From Plastoroseomonas hellenica (GTDB lineage: Bacteria; Pseudomonadota; Alphaproteobacteria; Acetobacterales; Acetobacteraceae): DNA of 64,000 bases. Positions 1-8,972 of the stretch are shown in pieces. How positions within the stretch are numbered: the first letter of the stretch is position 1; the number at the start of each line of letters is the position of its first letter. The notes beneath the pieces are model-generated. The model had not been told where the DNA came from. It saw only the letters and a list, made by a program, of their open reading frames with translations, and ran no database searches. A program made the position numbers and the translations under genes. The stretch is from contig NZ_JAAGBB010000025.1 in the NCBI RefSeq assembly GCF_018129085.1, positions 43,553 through 107,552 of the forward strand. The letters run 5' to 3'.

Positions 1-1
1 G

Positions 2-292
2 CCGATGGTCGCCTGGTTCACGGTGCCGCAATCCGCCTTTCGCATCATGACCGGGGAGCCGACCCGCTTCGCCTCCAGCGGCAAAGCGATGCGCAGCTTC
101 TGCCCGCGCTGCGGAACGCCGCTGACCTTCGAAAGCAGCGACTATCCGGACGAGGTCGACATCACGACGGCGAGTCTGGACGATCCCGAGGCGATGCCGC
201 CGCGCGATCACACGCACCTCGCCACCAGGCTGTCCTGGGTGAAGCTCGCCGATCGCCTGCCCGGTTATCCGGACGCGCGCACGCACCCGTAG
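2..292 (+). CDS. GFA/CENP-V family protein (5' truncated)
   Basis: C-terminal part of a small protein of the glutathione-dependent formaldehyde-activating enzyme (GFA)/CENP-V fold; the N-terminus lies before the window. A Cys-x2-Cys pair in FCPRCGTPL, after FASSGKAM, matches the second zinc-binding half of the fold, and the sequence then runs through PDEVDITTASLDDPE, typical of this family. GFA proteins bind structural zinc; most members have no proven substrate despite the name. The ATG at 5 is probably internal, because the family usually has another zinc-binding cysteine cluster upstream. It converges on the MaoC gene at 312 with 19 bp between them. Confidence 0.8.
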   Translation, partial: PMVAWFTVPQSAFRIMTGEPTRFASSGKAMRSFCPRCGTPLTFESSDYPDEVDITTASLDDPEAMPPRDHTHLATRLSWVKLADRLPGYPDARTHP

Positions 293-311
293 TGCGGCGA
301 TCGCCGCCGGC

Positions 312-749
312 TCAGGCCGGCACGAAGCGCAGAATATGCGTGCCGACCACGCAGAGCACGCCATCCTGATTCGTCACTTCGAATCGCGATCGGGTGCGGA
401 CGGGCTCCTCCTCCACGGCCTCGATGCGGTAGTGCGCCGTCAAGGCATCGCCAGCGAAGACCGGATGCAGGAAGCGGATGCGGTCATAGCCCGCCGAGAC
501 CGGTGTGCCGGCGCAGCCCTGCCGCACCGCGCGGCGGGACATCTGCGATGAAGCGGCCGAGACCAGCGCCATCACATGGGCGCCATGGGCGATGCAGCGC
601 CCGAAGGCGGTACCAGCAGCGAATTCCTCATCGACATGCACAGGGTCATCGTCGCCGCTGAGCGCGGCGAAGGCCGCGATGTCCTCCGCAGAGAGGCCGC
701 GGCGGAACTCGACGCTGTCGCCGATGGCAAGACCGGTGAGGCTCGGCAT
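312..749 (-). CDS. MaoC-like hot-dog dehydratase, last gene of the ABC/CoA operon
   Basis: 145-residue single hot-dog protein of the MaoC (R-hydratase) family. The hydratase signature is visible as DDDPVHVDEEFAAGTAFGRCIAHG: Asp and His of the catalytic dyad in the D-x-N/D-P-x-H type motif, then the conserved GxxxAHG segment. Such enzymes hydrate 2-enoyl-CoA thioesters to (R)-3-hydroxyacyl-CoA. It lies 12 bp downstream of the CoA-transferase on the same strand, so it probably acts on the thioester made by that enzyme. A second MaoC gene lies at 10758-11267 in the same island. The exact acyl substrate cannot be read from sequence. Confidence 0.87.
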   Translation of the reverse strand: MPSLTGLAIGDSVEFRRGLSAEDIAAFAALSGDDDPVHVDEEFAAGTAFGRCIAHGAHVMALVSAASSQMSRRAVRQGCAGTPVSAGYDRIRFLHPVFAGDALTAHYRIEAVEEEPVRTRSRFEVTNQDGVLCVVGTHILRFVPA

Positions 750-761
750 GGTGTGGCTCCG

Positions 762-2306
762 TCAGGCGATGGCCGGGGCAAGCCGCGCAGCGGCACGCGG
801 CGGTCGCACAGGCAGGCGGTCGGCGAGGCCCATCGGCCCTTCGGCGAACAGGCCGGCATCCATGCGCCGCAGCGCCGGCGAGATGCGCGGGCGGAAGCCC
901 ATGGCACCGATCACCTCCGATTCGAGATCCAGCCCGGGGGCGATCTCGATCAATTCAGGGCCGAACTCGCCGAGGCGGAAGACGGCGCGCTCGGTGACGT
1001 AGAGCACGGGTTGCGACCGTTCGCGCGCGAAGCGCCCGGAGAAAGTGACTTGCTCCACCCGCTGCACCGCCTTGGGCGCGCCATTGGCGGTGAGCGTGCC
1101 GCCGAACACCACGGCACGCGCGCCCTGGCTGATGTTGATGAAGCCACCCGGCCCGACGATGCGGCCGCCGAAGCGGGAGACATTGACATTCCCCTCCGCG
1201 TCGAACTCCGCGAAGGACAGGAAGGCGAGGTCGAGGCCGCCGCCATCGTAGAAATCGAACTGATAGGGCTGGTCGATCTGCGCGTCGGGGGACCGCGCGG
1301 CGCCGGCCTCATTGCCGCTCGCGGGCGCGCCCCCGATATTGCCCTGCTCATTGGTCAGGCAGACGCGGCGCAGCACCCCCTCCTCCGCCGCGACATTGGC
1401 GATGCCGGTCGAGATGCCGGAGCCGAGATTGCAGATCGCGCCTTCGAACAGCTCGCAGGCGCCGCGGCGGGCAACGATCCGGCGCGGGCCGGGCGGCAGG
1501 CGCGGCACGTCCTCGAGCGCGACGCGGGCATGGCCGGAATAGGCCAGGCTATCCTCGGTCTCATAGGTCTGCCACTGGTCGGGATCGACGACCAGCGCAT
1601 CGACCAGGATGCCCGGCACCTTGACCATCTTCGGGTGGATGCTGCCGCGCGGCACGATGCGCTTGACCTGCGCCACCACGATGCCCCCCGAGCGGCGCGC
1701 GGCCTGTGCGATGCTCAGCATCTCCAGCGTCACCGCCTCATGCTCCATCGAGATGTTGCCGTCCTCGTCGGCAGCGGAGCCGCGCACGAAGGCGATGTCG
1801 GCCTGGAAGGGGCGGTAGAACAGGTATTCCTCGCCCTGGAACTGGACCAATTCGACGAGATCCTCGGTGGCGCACCGGCTCTGCCGGCCGCCCTGCAGGC
1901 GCGGATCGACGAAGCTGTGCAGGCCGATGCGGGTCAGCAGGCCGGGGCGGCCGGCCGCCATCTCCCGCATGAGCTGGGACATGGAACCTTGCGGCAGGGT
2001 GTAGGCTTCGATCTTCTCGTCGAGCGCCAGCCGGGCGATGCCGGGGCTGTTGACGAAGGTGCCAGAGACCACGCGCTTCAGCAGGCCGTCCTGCGCCAGA
2101 TGGCCGGCGCCCCGCGTCTTGCCGTCGCCGAGACCGACCGGATGCAGCGCGGTGAGGCCGCGCGGCGCGCCGGTTTCGCGGAAGCGCGCGCCGATCGCGG
2201 CGAGCAAGGCATCCGGGACGGCATGCCCGCCGCCGGAGCCCCCGATCAGGAGGGTGTCGCCGTCCTGCAGCAGCCGGGCGGCGTCAGCGGCGCTGATGAT
2301 CTGCAA
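762..2306 (-). CDS. Acyl-CoA:acetate / 3-ketoacid CoA-transferase (YdiF type), TTG start
   Basis: 514-residue CoA-transferase family I protein with alpha and beta halves fused in one chain, as in E. coli YdiF and propionate CoA-transferases. The N-terminal half has the glycine-rich [13 protein letters not shown] loop. The second half has [10 protein letters not shown], whose Glu (about residue 320) matches the glutamate that forms the glutamyl-CoA intermediate. The reading frame is open far upstream, but I place the start at TTG 2306: an AGGAG lies 8 nt before it and homology begins there ([15 protein letters not shown]). A GTG at 2315 overlaps that Shine-Dalgarno. It overlaps the end of the ABC ATPase by 23 bp, so it is translationally linked to import and probably activates the imported acid with CoA. 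Confidence 0.88.
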   Translation of the reverse strand: MQIISAADAARLLQDGDTLLIGGSGGGHAVPDALLAAIGARFRETGAPRGLTALHPVGLGDGKTRGAGHLAQDGLLKRVVSGTFVNSPGIARLALDEKIEAYTLPQGSMSQLMREMAAGRPGLLTRIGLHSFVDPRLQGGRQSRCATEDLVELVQFQGEEYLFYRPFQADIAFVRGSAADEDGNISMEHEAVTLEMLSIAQAARRSGGIVVAQVKRIVPRGSIHPKMVKVPGILVDALVVDPDQWQTYETEDSLAYSGHARVALEDVPRLPPGPRRIVARRGACELFEGAICNLGSGISTGIANVAAEEGVLRRVCLTNEQGNIGGAPASGNEAGAARSPDAQIDQPYQFDFYDGGGLDLAFLSFAEFDAEGNVNVSRFGGRIVGPGGFINISQGARAVVFGGTLTANGAPKAVQRVEQVTFSGRFARERSQPVLYVTERAVFRLGEFGPELIEIAPGLDLESEVIGAMGFRPRISPALRRMDAGLFAEGPMGLADRLPVRPPRAAARLAPAIA

Positions 2307-4398
2307 GGGAGGCACTCCTGACTGGCGTCGGATGGGGCGCGAAATCCCCGGGGAAATGGCAGGCGGCGCGGCGGCCCGGCGCGACCTCGCGCAGCGGCGG
2401 CGGCTCGGCGCAGGCCGCCCGCGCCACCGGGCAGCGGGCGCGGAAGGCGCAGCCCTCCGGCAGGCGCAGGGTGGAGGGCGGTTCACCGCCCAGCACGACA
2501 CGCTGCCGCCCCGGTTCCGGGATCGCGCTGGTCAGGGCCACCGTATAGGGGTGCAGGGGTGCGGCGAAGATCTCGGCCGCTGGCCCTTCCTCGACGATGC
2601 GGCCGAGATACATGACAGCCACGCGGTCGCAGAAGGCGCGCACCACGGCGAGGTCATGGGCGATGAAGAGGTAGGACAGGCCGAGCCGCTGCTGCAGGTC
2701 CTGCATCAGATTCAGCACCTGCGCCTGCACATTGACGTCGAGTGCCGAGACCGGTTCGTCCGCCACCACCGCGGCGGGATCGAGCGCGAGGGCGCGGGCG
2801 ATGGAGACGCGCTGGCGCTGGCCGCCGGAGAATTCATGCGGGTAGCGGCTGGCGAAGCCGGGCTTCAGCCCCACCGTCGTCAGCAGCTCACCGACGCGCT
2901 CCCGCGCCGCCTGGCGGCTGGCGGCGCGGCCATGCGCGAGGATCGGCTCGACCAGGATCTCCCCCACCGTCATGCGCGGATTTAGCGAGGCGTAGGGATC
3001 CTGGAACACCATCTGCAGCCGCGGACGCAGCGGACGCAGCGCGGCCGGGCTGGCATGGGTGATGTCCCGTCCTTCGAACAACACGCTGCCGGCTGTCGGC
3101 TCGTGCAGCCGGGTGAGCAGGCGGGCCAGAGTGGATTTGCCGCAGCCGCTTTCCCCGACCACGCCCAGGCTCTCGCCGCGCCCGAGCGCGATGTCGACGC
3201 CGTTCACGGCATGCACCTTCTCCGCCGGCGCGAAGAGCGATCTGCGCGGGAGCACGAAATGCTTCACCAGGTCGCGCGCCTCCAGCAGCGGCGGCGCCGC
3301 GTCGCGGGCCGCGGGGGCGGCCGGCGTGGCCGGCACCGCCGGGCGCGGCAGGCTGCGGCCATCGGCAGTGACCCAGCAGCGGGCGCGCCGGCCCGGCGCT
3401 ACCTCCAGCATCGGCGGATGTTCGGTCGCACAACGGGCGATCTTGAATGGGCAGCGCGGCTCGAACCGGCAGCCCTGCGGCAGGTGGAGCGGGTCGGGCG
3501 GCATGCCTTCGATGCTGGTCAGCCTGGCGCCGATCGGCGCGTCGAGCCGCGGGACCGCATTGACCAGCGCCCAGGCGTAAGGGTGCCGCGGGTCGGCCAA
3601 CACCTCGGCGGTCGCCGCTTCCTCCACCGCCTCCCCGGCATACATCACGACGACGCGGCGGCAGACGCTGGCGATGACGCCGAGGTCGTGGCTGACCAGC
3701 ACGATGGCGGTGCCGAACTCCTCGTTCAACCCGCGCAGCAGGTCGAGGATCTGCGCCTGGATGGTGACGTCGAGTGCGGTGGTCGGTTCATCCGCGATCA
3801 GCAGCGCCGGATCGTTGGCGACGCCGATCGCCAGCATGACGCGCTGGCGCATGCCGCCCGAGAACTGGTGCGGATAGGACGCGGCCGCGCGTTCCGGCGC
3901 CGCGACGCCCATCCGGCGCAGCAGCCCGACACCGCGCTGCCGTGCCTCGGCCGGCGGCATCCGGCCGTGGGAGACGATGTGCTCGGTCACCTGGCGCAGG
4001 ATGCGCAGCACCGGGTTGAGCCCGGTCATCGGATCCTGGAAGACCATCGCCGCCTGATCGCCGCGCCAGGCGCGCAGCTCGGCGGGCCGCATCGCCAGCA
4101 CATCCTGGCCCTTGAAGCGGATGGTGCCGCCGACGATCCGTGCTTGTTCGTCGAGCAGGCGGAGCAGGGAGAGCGCCGTGACGCTCTTGCCGGAGCCGCT
4201 TTCGCCGACGATGCCGAGCGTCTCCCCGGCACCGACCCGGAAGGAGACGCCGTCGACGGCACGCACCACCCCGGCATCGGTCAGGAAAACCGTGCGCAGA
4301 TCCTCCACCTCCAGCACGGGGGGATCGAGCGTCGTGGTCGGCGGCGTGGTGAGCGAGCCATCCATCAATCCCGCCTCCTGTCCGGCCGCGTCGCTCAT
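2284..4398 (-). CDS. Dipeptide/oligopeptide-type ABC transporter, fused double ATPase (DppD-DppF)
   Basis: 704-residue protein carrying two complete ABC ATPase domains, each followed by an oligopeptide/dipeptide C-terminal segment. Domain 1: Walker A GESGSGKS (65-72), signature FSGGMRQR (about 179-186), Walker B LLIADEPT, then a Cys-containing tail [14 protein letters not shown]. Domain 2: Walker A GESGCGKS (415-422), FSGGQRQR, Walker B AVVADEPV, then [14 protein letters not shown]. In most Dpp/Opp systems the two ATPases are separate genes, as at 62188-64000 in this window. The start at 4398 overlaps the permease stop as TGATG; the open frame continues to 5064 but that part only shadows the permease. 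It energises uptake by the two permeases upstream. Confidence 0.94.
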   Translation of the reverse strand: MSDAAGQEAGLMDGSLTTPPTTTLDPPVLEVEDLRTVFLTDAGVVRAVDGVSFRVGAGETLGIVGESGSGKSVTALSLLRLLDEQARIVGGTIRFKGQDVLAMRPAELRAWRGDQAAMVFQDPMTGLNPVLRILRQVTEHIVSHGRMPPAEARQRGVGLLRRMGVAAPERAAASYPHQFSGGMRQRVMLAIGVANDPALLIADEPTTALDVTIQAQILDLLRGLNEEFGTAIVLVSHDLGVIASVCRRVVVMYAGEAVEEAATAEVLADPRHPYAWALVNAVPRLDAPIGARLTSIEGMPPDPLHLPQGCRFEPRCPFKIARCATEHPPMLEVAPGRRARCWVTADGRSLPRPAVPATPAAPAARDAAPPLLEARDLVKHFVLPRRSLFAPAEKVHAVNGVDIALGRGESLGVVGESGCGKSTLARLLTRLHEPTAGSVLFEGRDITHASPAALRPLRPRLQMVFQDPYASLNPRMTVGEILVEPILAHGRAASRQAARERVGELLTTVGLKPGFASRYPHEFSGGQRQRVSIARALALDPAAVVADEPVSALDVNVQAQVLNLMQDLQQRLGLSYLFIAHDLAVVRAFCDRVAVMYLGRIVEEGPAAEIFAAPLHPYTVALTSAIPEPGRQRVVLGGEPPSTLRLPEGCAFRARCPVARAACAEPPPLREVAPGRRAACHFPGDFAPHPTPVRSASLADHQRR

Positions 4399-5291
4399 CA
4401 CCGCGACCGCGACCTGGGATCGAGCCAGTCGCGCAACCCGTCGCCGCAGAAATTGAAGCCGACCACGACGGTGAGGATGGCGAGGCCGGGGAAGGCGGCC
4501 ACCCACCATTGCTCCACGAGCTCCCGCCCCTCCGCAACCATCGAGCCCCATTCCGGCATCGGCGGGATCACCCCGAGGCCAAGGAAGGAGAGGCCGGCGA
4601 AGGTGAGGATGGCGTTGCCGAGGTCGAGGGTGACCAGCACCGCCAGCGGGCCCAGCGTATTGGGCAGGATATGGCGCGCCAGGATGCGGCGCGGCCTGAG
4701 GCCGAGCACGGTCGCGGCCTCGACATATTCCTGGCTGCGCTGCACCAGGGCCAGGGCGCGCGCGAGCCGCGCGAATTTCGGCCACCAGACCACCAGCATC
4801 GCGAGGATGGTGTTGAGCGGTCCGATGCCGAGTGCCGCGGCAATGGCGAGTGCCAGGATGATTGGCGGGAAGCAGAGCACGAGGTCGGTCAGCCGCATCA
4901 GCGCCTCGTCCCCGAAGCCGCGCGTCCAGGCGGCGACGATGCCGATCGTGGTGCCGATCGCGGCGCCGAGGATCACCACGGTGAAGCCCGCCGCCAGCGA
5001 CAGGCGCGCGCCGTGCAGCAGGCGGGAGAAGACATCCCGCCCCAGGGTATCGGTGCCCATCCAATGGGCCAGCGATGGCGGCCGCAGCCGGATCGAGACG
5101 TCCACGGCGTCGGGGTGATAGGGCGAGATCCAGGGTGCGAGCAGGGCGACCAGCACCCAGGCGATGACGATGCCGCCCCCCACCCAGGCCGGGCCATATC
5201 GTCGCAACCGCCGCCGCAGCCGCGATGGCGCCGCGACGGCCGGGACAGCAATCCCCGGCGCGCCGATCGACACGTCCAGCGGGGCGCTCAT
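4398..5291 (-). CDS. ABC transporter permease, DppC type
   Basis: 297-residue inner-membrane permease of the dipeptide/opine/nickel importer family. The N-terminal membrane helix ([18 protein letters not shown]) is followed by the DppC-type segment [14 protein letters not shown]...[21 protein letters not shown], and the coupling (EAA) loop is [19 protein letters not shown]. The ATG at 5291 overlaps the stop of the upstream permease as ATGA. A longer open frame to 5561 has no family similarity before the chosen Met. It should pair with the DppB-type permease and be driven by the fused ATPase. Confidence 0.93.
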   Translation of the reverse strand: MSAPLDVSIGAPGIAVPAVAAPSRLRRRLRRYGPAWVGGGIVIAWVLVALLAPWISPYHPDAVDVSIRLRPPSLAHWMGTDTLGRDVFSRLLHGARLSLAAGFTVVILGAAIGTTIGIVAAWTRGFGDEALMRLTDLVLCFPPIILALAIAAALGIGPLNTILAMLVVWWPKFARLARALALVQRSQEYVEAATVLGLRPRRILARHILPNTLGPLAVLVTLDLGNAILTFAGLSFLGLGVIPPMPEWGSMVAEGRELVEQWWVAAFPGLAILTVVVGFNFCGDGLRDWLDPRSRSR

Positions 5292-6298
5292 CGCCGCACC
5301 CGCGGATCGAGCAAGGCGTAAGAGAGATCCACCGCCAGGTTCACGAGCAGGAAGGTGATCGAGACGACGAGCGTGATGCCGACGATCGCCGGGAAATCCA
5401 GCGCCGCGGCCGAGGTGAAGGTGTAGCGGCCGAGCCCCGGCCAGGCGAAGACGGTCTCCGTCATGACAGCGCCCGCCAGCAGGTTCGCATAGGCGAGGCC
5501 GCCGAGCGTCACCACCGGCACCAGCGCATTGGGCAGGGCGTGGCGCAGGATGATGGCCCATTCGTGCAGGCCCTTGGCCCGCGACACCCGCACATAGTCC
5601 TGCTGCAGGCTGTCGAGCATCGCCGCACGGGTGGTGCGGGTGATCAGACCGATGGTCGCCGCCGCCAGCACGATGGAGGGCAGCACGAGATGCGCCAGGC
5701 TGTCCTGGAAGCCCTCCCAGTCACCCGACCAGATGCTGTCGATCAGGAAGAGGCCGGTCGGCCCTTCCGGCGGGAAGGCGATGGGATCGATCCGGCCGGG
5801 CCCCGGCGCCCAGCCCAGCCCGCCATAGAAGATCGCGAGCATCATGAAGGCGAGCCAGAAGGTCGGCGCGGAGACGCCGAGCAGGGACAGCGCGCGCGCG
5901 GCGGAATCGATCCAGCCGTCGCGCCGCACCGCCGCGGCGATGCCGAGCGGGATGCCGATGACGAGCGAGAGCAGGAAGGCGATCGTCGCCAGCTCGATGG
6001 TCGCCGGCGCGTACTGGCGGATGTCGTCGAGCACCGGGCGGTGCGTCGCGATGGAGATGCCGAGATCGCCGTGCAGGAGGCCGGTGAGGAAGATCCCGTA
6101 CCGCTCCCAGAGCGGCAGATCGAGCCCCCATTTGGCGCGCCAGCGCGCCACGATGGCCGGGTCGCTCGCTGCGACATCGCCGAGCTGTGCGAGCACGGGG
6201 TCGCCAGGCACGAGGTTGGCGATCAGGAAAATGACACAACTGGCCAGGACCGCCATGAGCGCGGCCAACAGCAGACGTTTGCCGATGTAGCGGGCCAT
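5288..6298 (-). CDS. ABC transporter permease, DppB type (first gene of operon)
   Basis: 336-residue permease beginning [20 protein letters not shown], the usual DppB N-terminal helix, followed by [18 protein letters not shown] and the family pattern for a six-helix permease. The EAA-type coupling loop is [24 protein letters not shown] 6301 and ATG 6298 are adjacent; I choose ATG because GGAGG lies 6 nt before it, too close for the GTG. It heads the operon permease B - permease C - ATPase - CoA-transferase - MaoC. Its promoter region (6299-6450) is shared with the divergent crotonase gene and holds two copies of the island operator. Confidence 0.94.
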   Translation of the reverse strand: MARYIGKRLLLAALMAVLASCVIFLIANLVPGDPVLAQLGDVAASDPAIVARWRAKWGLDLPLWERYGIFLTGLLHGDLGISIATHRPVLDDIRQYAPATIELATIAFLLSLVIGIPLGIAAAVRRDGWIDSAARALSLLGVSAPTFWLAFMMLAIFYGGLGWAPGPGRIDPIAFPPEGPTGLFLIDSIWSGDWEGFQDSLAHLVLPSIVLAAATIGLITRTTRAAMLDSLQQDYVRVSRAKGLHEWAIILRHALPNALVPVVTLGGLAYANLLAGAVMTETVFAWPGLGRYTFTSAAALDFPAIVGITLVVSITFLLVNLAVDLSYALLDPRVRR

Positions 6299-6340
6299 CA
6301 CCGCCCTCCCCCCGCACTCCTCTTGCCGCAGTAGTGGCCC

Positions 6341-6358
6341 ATTGGAACGTTCCGATCA
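6341..6358. promoter_or_regulatory. Putative LacI-type operator O1
   Basis: ATTGGAACGTTCCGATCA carries the core palindrome GGAACGTTCC at 6344-6353. The same core occurs upstream of the LacI-family gene (14267-14276) and between the solute-binding protein and Gfo/Idh/MocA genes (8912-8921). The central CpG is the usual hinge-helix contact of LacI-type operators. It sits 43 bp before the DppB start, in the divergent promoter region with the crotonase gene. Confidence 0.72.
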
Positions 6359-6386
6359 ATCTGTTTTCGGGCTTCCGCCGCAAATC

Positions 6387-6401
6387 GTTGGAACGTTATA
6401 C
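6387..6401. promoter_or_regulatory. Putative second, degenerate operator O2
   Basis: GTTGGAACGTTATAC keeps the left half and centre (TTGGAACGTT) of the island operator but has lost the right half. Its centre is 46 bp from that of O1. It lies 50 bp before the crotonase start codon. It may be a weak auxiliary site or a decayed copy. Confidence 0.5.
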
Positions 6402-6450
6402 TCGCGCTGCCGCCGGCCACGATGCGGCGGACCGCGGGAGGAGAAGCGCC

Positions 6451-7218
6451 ATGGAAGGCGATGTGAAGCTGATCATCGAGGATGGCGTCGCGGAACTGCT
6501 GCTGGACCGTGCCGCCAAGCACAATGCCGTCACTCCCGCCATGGCGCAGCGCCTTGCCGATCACGTCCGGGCCATCCAGGCCGATGACACCGTCCGTGCG
6601 GTGCTGCTGCGTGGCGCCGGCGATCGCGCCTTCTGCTCCGGCAGCGATCTGAATGCGCTCGCGACCTATCCCTCCACCTGGCATTTCCGCAACCGGCTGG
6701 AATACGCGGCGGTGGTGCGCGCGATCCGGAAGCCCGTGGTGGCGGCGCTGCAGGGCTGGACGCTCGGCGGCGGCGCCGAGATGTCGCTGGGCGCGGATGT
6801 CCGCATCGCCGCCGACACCACGCGCATCGGCTTCCCGGAGGTGCAGCGCGGCTGGGTGGGCGGCGGCGGCGCATCCCAGCTCCTGCCGCGGCTGATCGGC
6901 CATGCCGCCGCGACCCGGCTGCTGATGCTGGGCGATCCCATCGACGCGGCCGAAGCGCTCGGCCTCGGCCTGGTGCATGAGGTGGTGCCGCAGGGCGCGT
7001 TGCTGACGCGCGCCCGCGCCGTCGCATCCCGCCTGGCGGGCTTCAGCCCGGTCGCCGTGCAATCGGTGAAGGCGGCGCTGCGTGCGGCCATGGAAGCGCC
7101 GCTGGCCGCCGGCCTCGCCTATGAGAACGAGATGAACGTGCTCTGCTTCAGTGCCGGGGATCACCTGGAAGGCATCCGTGCCTTCAATGAGAAGCGGGCG
7201 GCGGATTTCGCGCGGTGA
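6451..7218 (+). CDS. Enoyl-CoA hydratase/isomerase family protein (crotonase)
   Basis: 255-residue crotonase-fold enzyme. The CoA-binding/oxyanion segment DRAFCSGSDLNAL is present, and both catalytic glutamates of classical enoyl-CoA hydratases are in place: LGGGAEMSLGADVRIA and IGFPEVQRGWVGGGG. The start ATG 6451 follows GGGAGGAG at a 7-nt spacing. The frame is open back to 6334, but that stretch would translate the operator and has no family similarity, so I reject it. It is transcribed away from the ABC operon and toward the solute-binding protein gene, with which it converges. Predicted cytoplasmic hydration of an enoyl-CoA in the island pathway. Confidence 0.93.
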   Translation: MEGDVKLIIEDGVAELLLDRAAKHNAVTPAMAQRLADHVRAIQADDTVRAVLLRGAGDRAFCSGSDLNALATYPSTWHFRNRLEYAAVVRAIRKPVVAALQGWTLGGGAEMSLGADVRIAADTTRIGFPEVQRGWVGGGGASQLLPRLIGHAAATRLLMLGDPIDAAEALGLGLVHEVVPQGALLTRARAVASRLAGFSPVAVQSVKAALRAAMEAPLAAGLAYENEMNVLCFSAGDHLEGIRAFNEKRAADFAR

Positions 7219-7260
7219 GCGGGGGGCGGTGAGCGGCAACGTCACCGCGCCCTCCTCGCC

Positions 7261-8871
7261 TCAGGCGGGCCTGACCTTGCCTAGATTGAGCTGCCAGCCT
7301 GCCGCGGTCAGCGGGAAGTCGCCGAGCGAGCGGCGCACGCCGATCTGATAGCTCGGCTGGAACAGGATGACGTGGTTCGCCTGGTCGACCACCTGGCGCT
7401 GCCATTCGGTCCAGAGCGCCGTCGCCTGCTCGACGTCCTGGGCCTCGGACGCCTGCTTGACCAATTGGGTCATGGCCGGCGGCACTTCCCAGCCGACCCG
7501 CCGCGCCACCCGCTCCACCACGGCCGAGGCCCAGAGATCGTTGGAGACGGCCGGCGGATTCCAGAAGGTCAGCACGCCGCCCTGCATGCGCCCGGTGGTG
7601 TAGGTGGTGCGCAGATTGACCTGGTCCATCGGATTGAGGCGCACCCGGATGCCGACCCGCCCGAGATCCGCCTGCACCTTCTGCGCCAGCACCTGATAGG
7701 ACACGCCGGCGACCGCGGCATTGCCATAGGCGATCTCCATCTCGAAGCCGTCCGGCAGGCCGGCCGCCTGCAGCAGCCGCCGGGCACGGTCGAGATCCTG
7801 GCGGAAGCCGATGTCGCGGGCGATCTCCGGCGTGCTGCCGATCACGCCGATCGGCAGGAAATGCGCCGGCCGCACCGCGGCGCCGCCCAGCAGATTGCCG
7901 AGGATGCCGTCATAATCGATGGCGTAGCCGATGGCCTGGCGCGCTTCCTTCTTGGCCAATGCCGGATTGGCCGCCGGATTCTGCGTCACCGCCATGTAGA
8001 CGAAGTCGAGGCTCGGCAGCCGGGTGATGGTGACGTTGCCGTCACCCTGAAGCGAAGCGACATGTTCGGGGATCAGGTTGAAGGCGGCGTGCACGTCACC
8101 ACGCCGCAACGCCAGGAGCTGGGCGGCGCTGTCCGAGAGATGGCGGATGACCACGCGCTCGAAGGCCGGCGCCGGGCCCCAGTAATGCGGGTTGCGCTGG
8201 AGCATGATCTGGGAGCCGCGCTCCCACCGCATCAGGCGATAGGGGCCGGTGCCGGCACTGTTGCCGTTCAGCCAATCCGTCGCACGATCGCTGTCGCGCG
8301 CCTCCGGCCCTTGCACCGCGCCGTTGCGCAGCAGCACTGCCTTTTCCAGGATGGAGCAGCCGGGGTTGCAGAGGATCGGCAGGATCGGCGCATTGGGCGC
8401 GTTCATGACGAAGTCGACGGTGCTGGCGTCGACCACTTCCACGCGGTCGACCGACTTGATGTAGACCTGCGTCTGTTCCCGCATGTTGATCAGGCGGTCG
8501 AAGCTGAACTTCACATCCTCGACCGTCACCGCGGCGCCGGAAGCGAACTTCACCCCGTCGCGCAGGGTGAAGCGCCAGCCATCGCCACCCGGGCGCCGCA
8601 CCCAGCGCGTGGCCAGCGAAGGCTTCGGATTCACGTAGTCGCCGGGCTCGAAGGTCGCGAGGCTGTCATAGCAGGCGGCGAGCGTCAGCGGCGGCGTGTA
8701 CTGCGCCTGGCGCACGGGATCGAAGGTCACGGTGTCGCTGATGTCGAGCCCGATGACGAGCGTGTCGCGCCGTCCCTGCGCCGAGGCGCTGCCGCCGGAG
8801 ACCAGCGGGAGCAAGGCCGTGCCGCAGAGCAGCCGAGCGAGATCGCGCCGCGTGAGAGACGGGATGTGCAT
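7261..8871 (-). CDS. ABC transporter substrate-binding protein, family 5 (peptide/opine type)
   Basis: 536-residue periplasmic binding protein of the extracellular solute-binding family 5. It begins with a Tat-like leader (TRRDLARLLCGTALLPLVSGGSASAQ) cleaved near residue 31, then TLVIGLDISDTVTFDPVRQAQYT, the usual start of the mature family 5 domain. ATG 8871 follows GGAGG at an 8-nt spacing; the frame upstream to 8910 overlaps the operator. It is the likely receptor for the permease/ATPase operon at 2284-6298, although the crotonase gene lies between them on the other strand. Its promoter is shared with the Gfo/Idh/MocA gene and holds operator O3. The ligand is unknown. Confidence 0.92.
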   Translation of the reverse strand: MHIPSLTRRDLARLLCGTALLPLVSGGSASAQGRRDTLVIGLDISDTVTFDPVRQAQYTPPLTLAACYDSLATFEPGDYVNPKPSLATRWVRRPGGDGWRFTLRDGVKFASGAAVTVEDVKFSFDRLINMREQTQVYIKSVDRVEVVDASTVDFVMNAPNAPILPILCNPGCSILEKAVLLRNGAVQGPEARDSDRATDWLNGNSAGTGPYRLMRWERGSQIMLQRNPHYWGPAPAFERVVIRHLSDSAAQLLALRRGDVHAAFNLIPEHVASLQGDGNVTITRLPSLDFVYMAVTQNPAANPALAKKEARQAIGYAIDYDGILGNLLGGAAVRPAHFLPIGVIGSTPEIARDIGFRQDLDRARRLLQAAGLPDGFEMEIAYGNAAVAGVSYQVLAQKVQADLGRVGIRVRLNPMDQVNLRTTYTTGRMQGGVLTFWNPPAVSNDLWASAVVERVARRVGWEVPPAMTQLVKQASEAQDVEQATALWTEWQRQVVDQANHVILFQPSYQIGVRRSLGDFPLTAAGWQLNLGKVRPA

Positions 8872-8909
8872 GGACTTTTCCTCCGGTTTTGCCGAGGCTA
8901 GCATGCACA

Positions 8910-8923
8910 TAGGAACGTTCCAA
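8910..8923. promoter_or_regulatory. Putative LacI-type operator O3
   Basis: TAGGAACGTTCCAA, with the perfect 10-bp core GGAACGTTCC at 8912-8921, lies in the 101-bp divergent region between the solute-binding protein (start 8871) and the Gfo/Idh/MocA dehydrogenase (start 8973). Its identity with the cores of O1 and O4 supports control of both genes by the LacI-type regulator at 13228-14238. Confidence 0.72.
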
Positions 8924-8972
8924 CAGAATCGCGGCGGAAGATGAACGCGCCGACACTTAGCGGAGGAAAGCC

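Noticed and set aside
576..2321. 581-codon plus-strand frame opposite the CoA-transferase
   Set aside because: Low-complexity shadow of the CoA-transferase with no motif.
3055..5118. 687-codon plus-strand frame opposite the fused ATPase and permease
   Set aside because: Composition is that of a shadow frame; the minus strand encodes unmistakable ABC motifs.
6334..6450. Extended start of the crotonase gene at 6334
   Set aside because: It would translate the LacI-type operator; a good SD and family homology begin at 6451.
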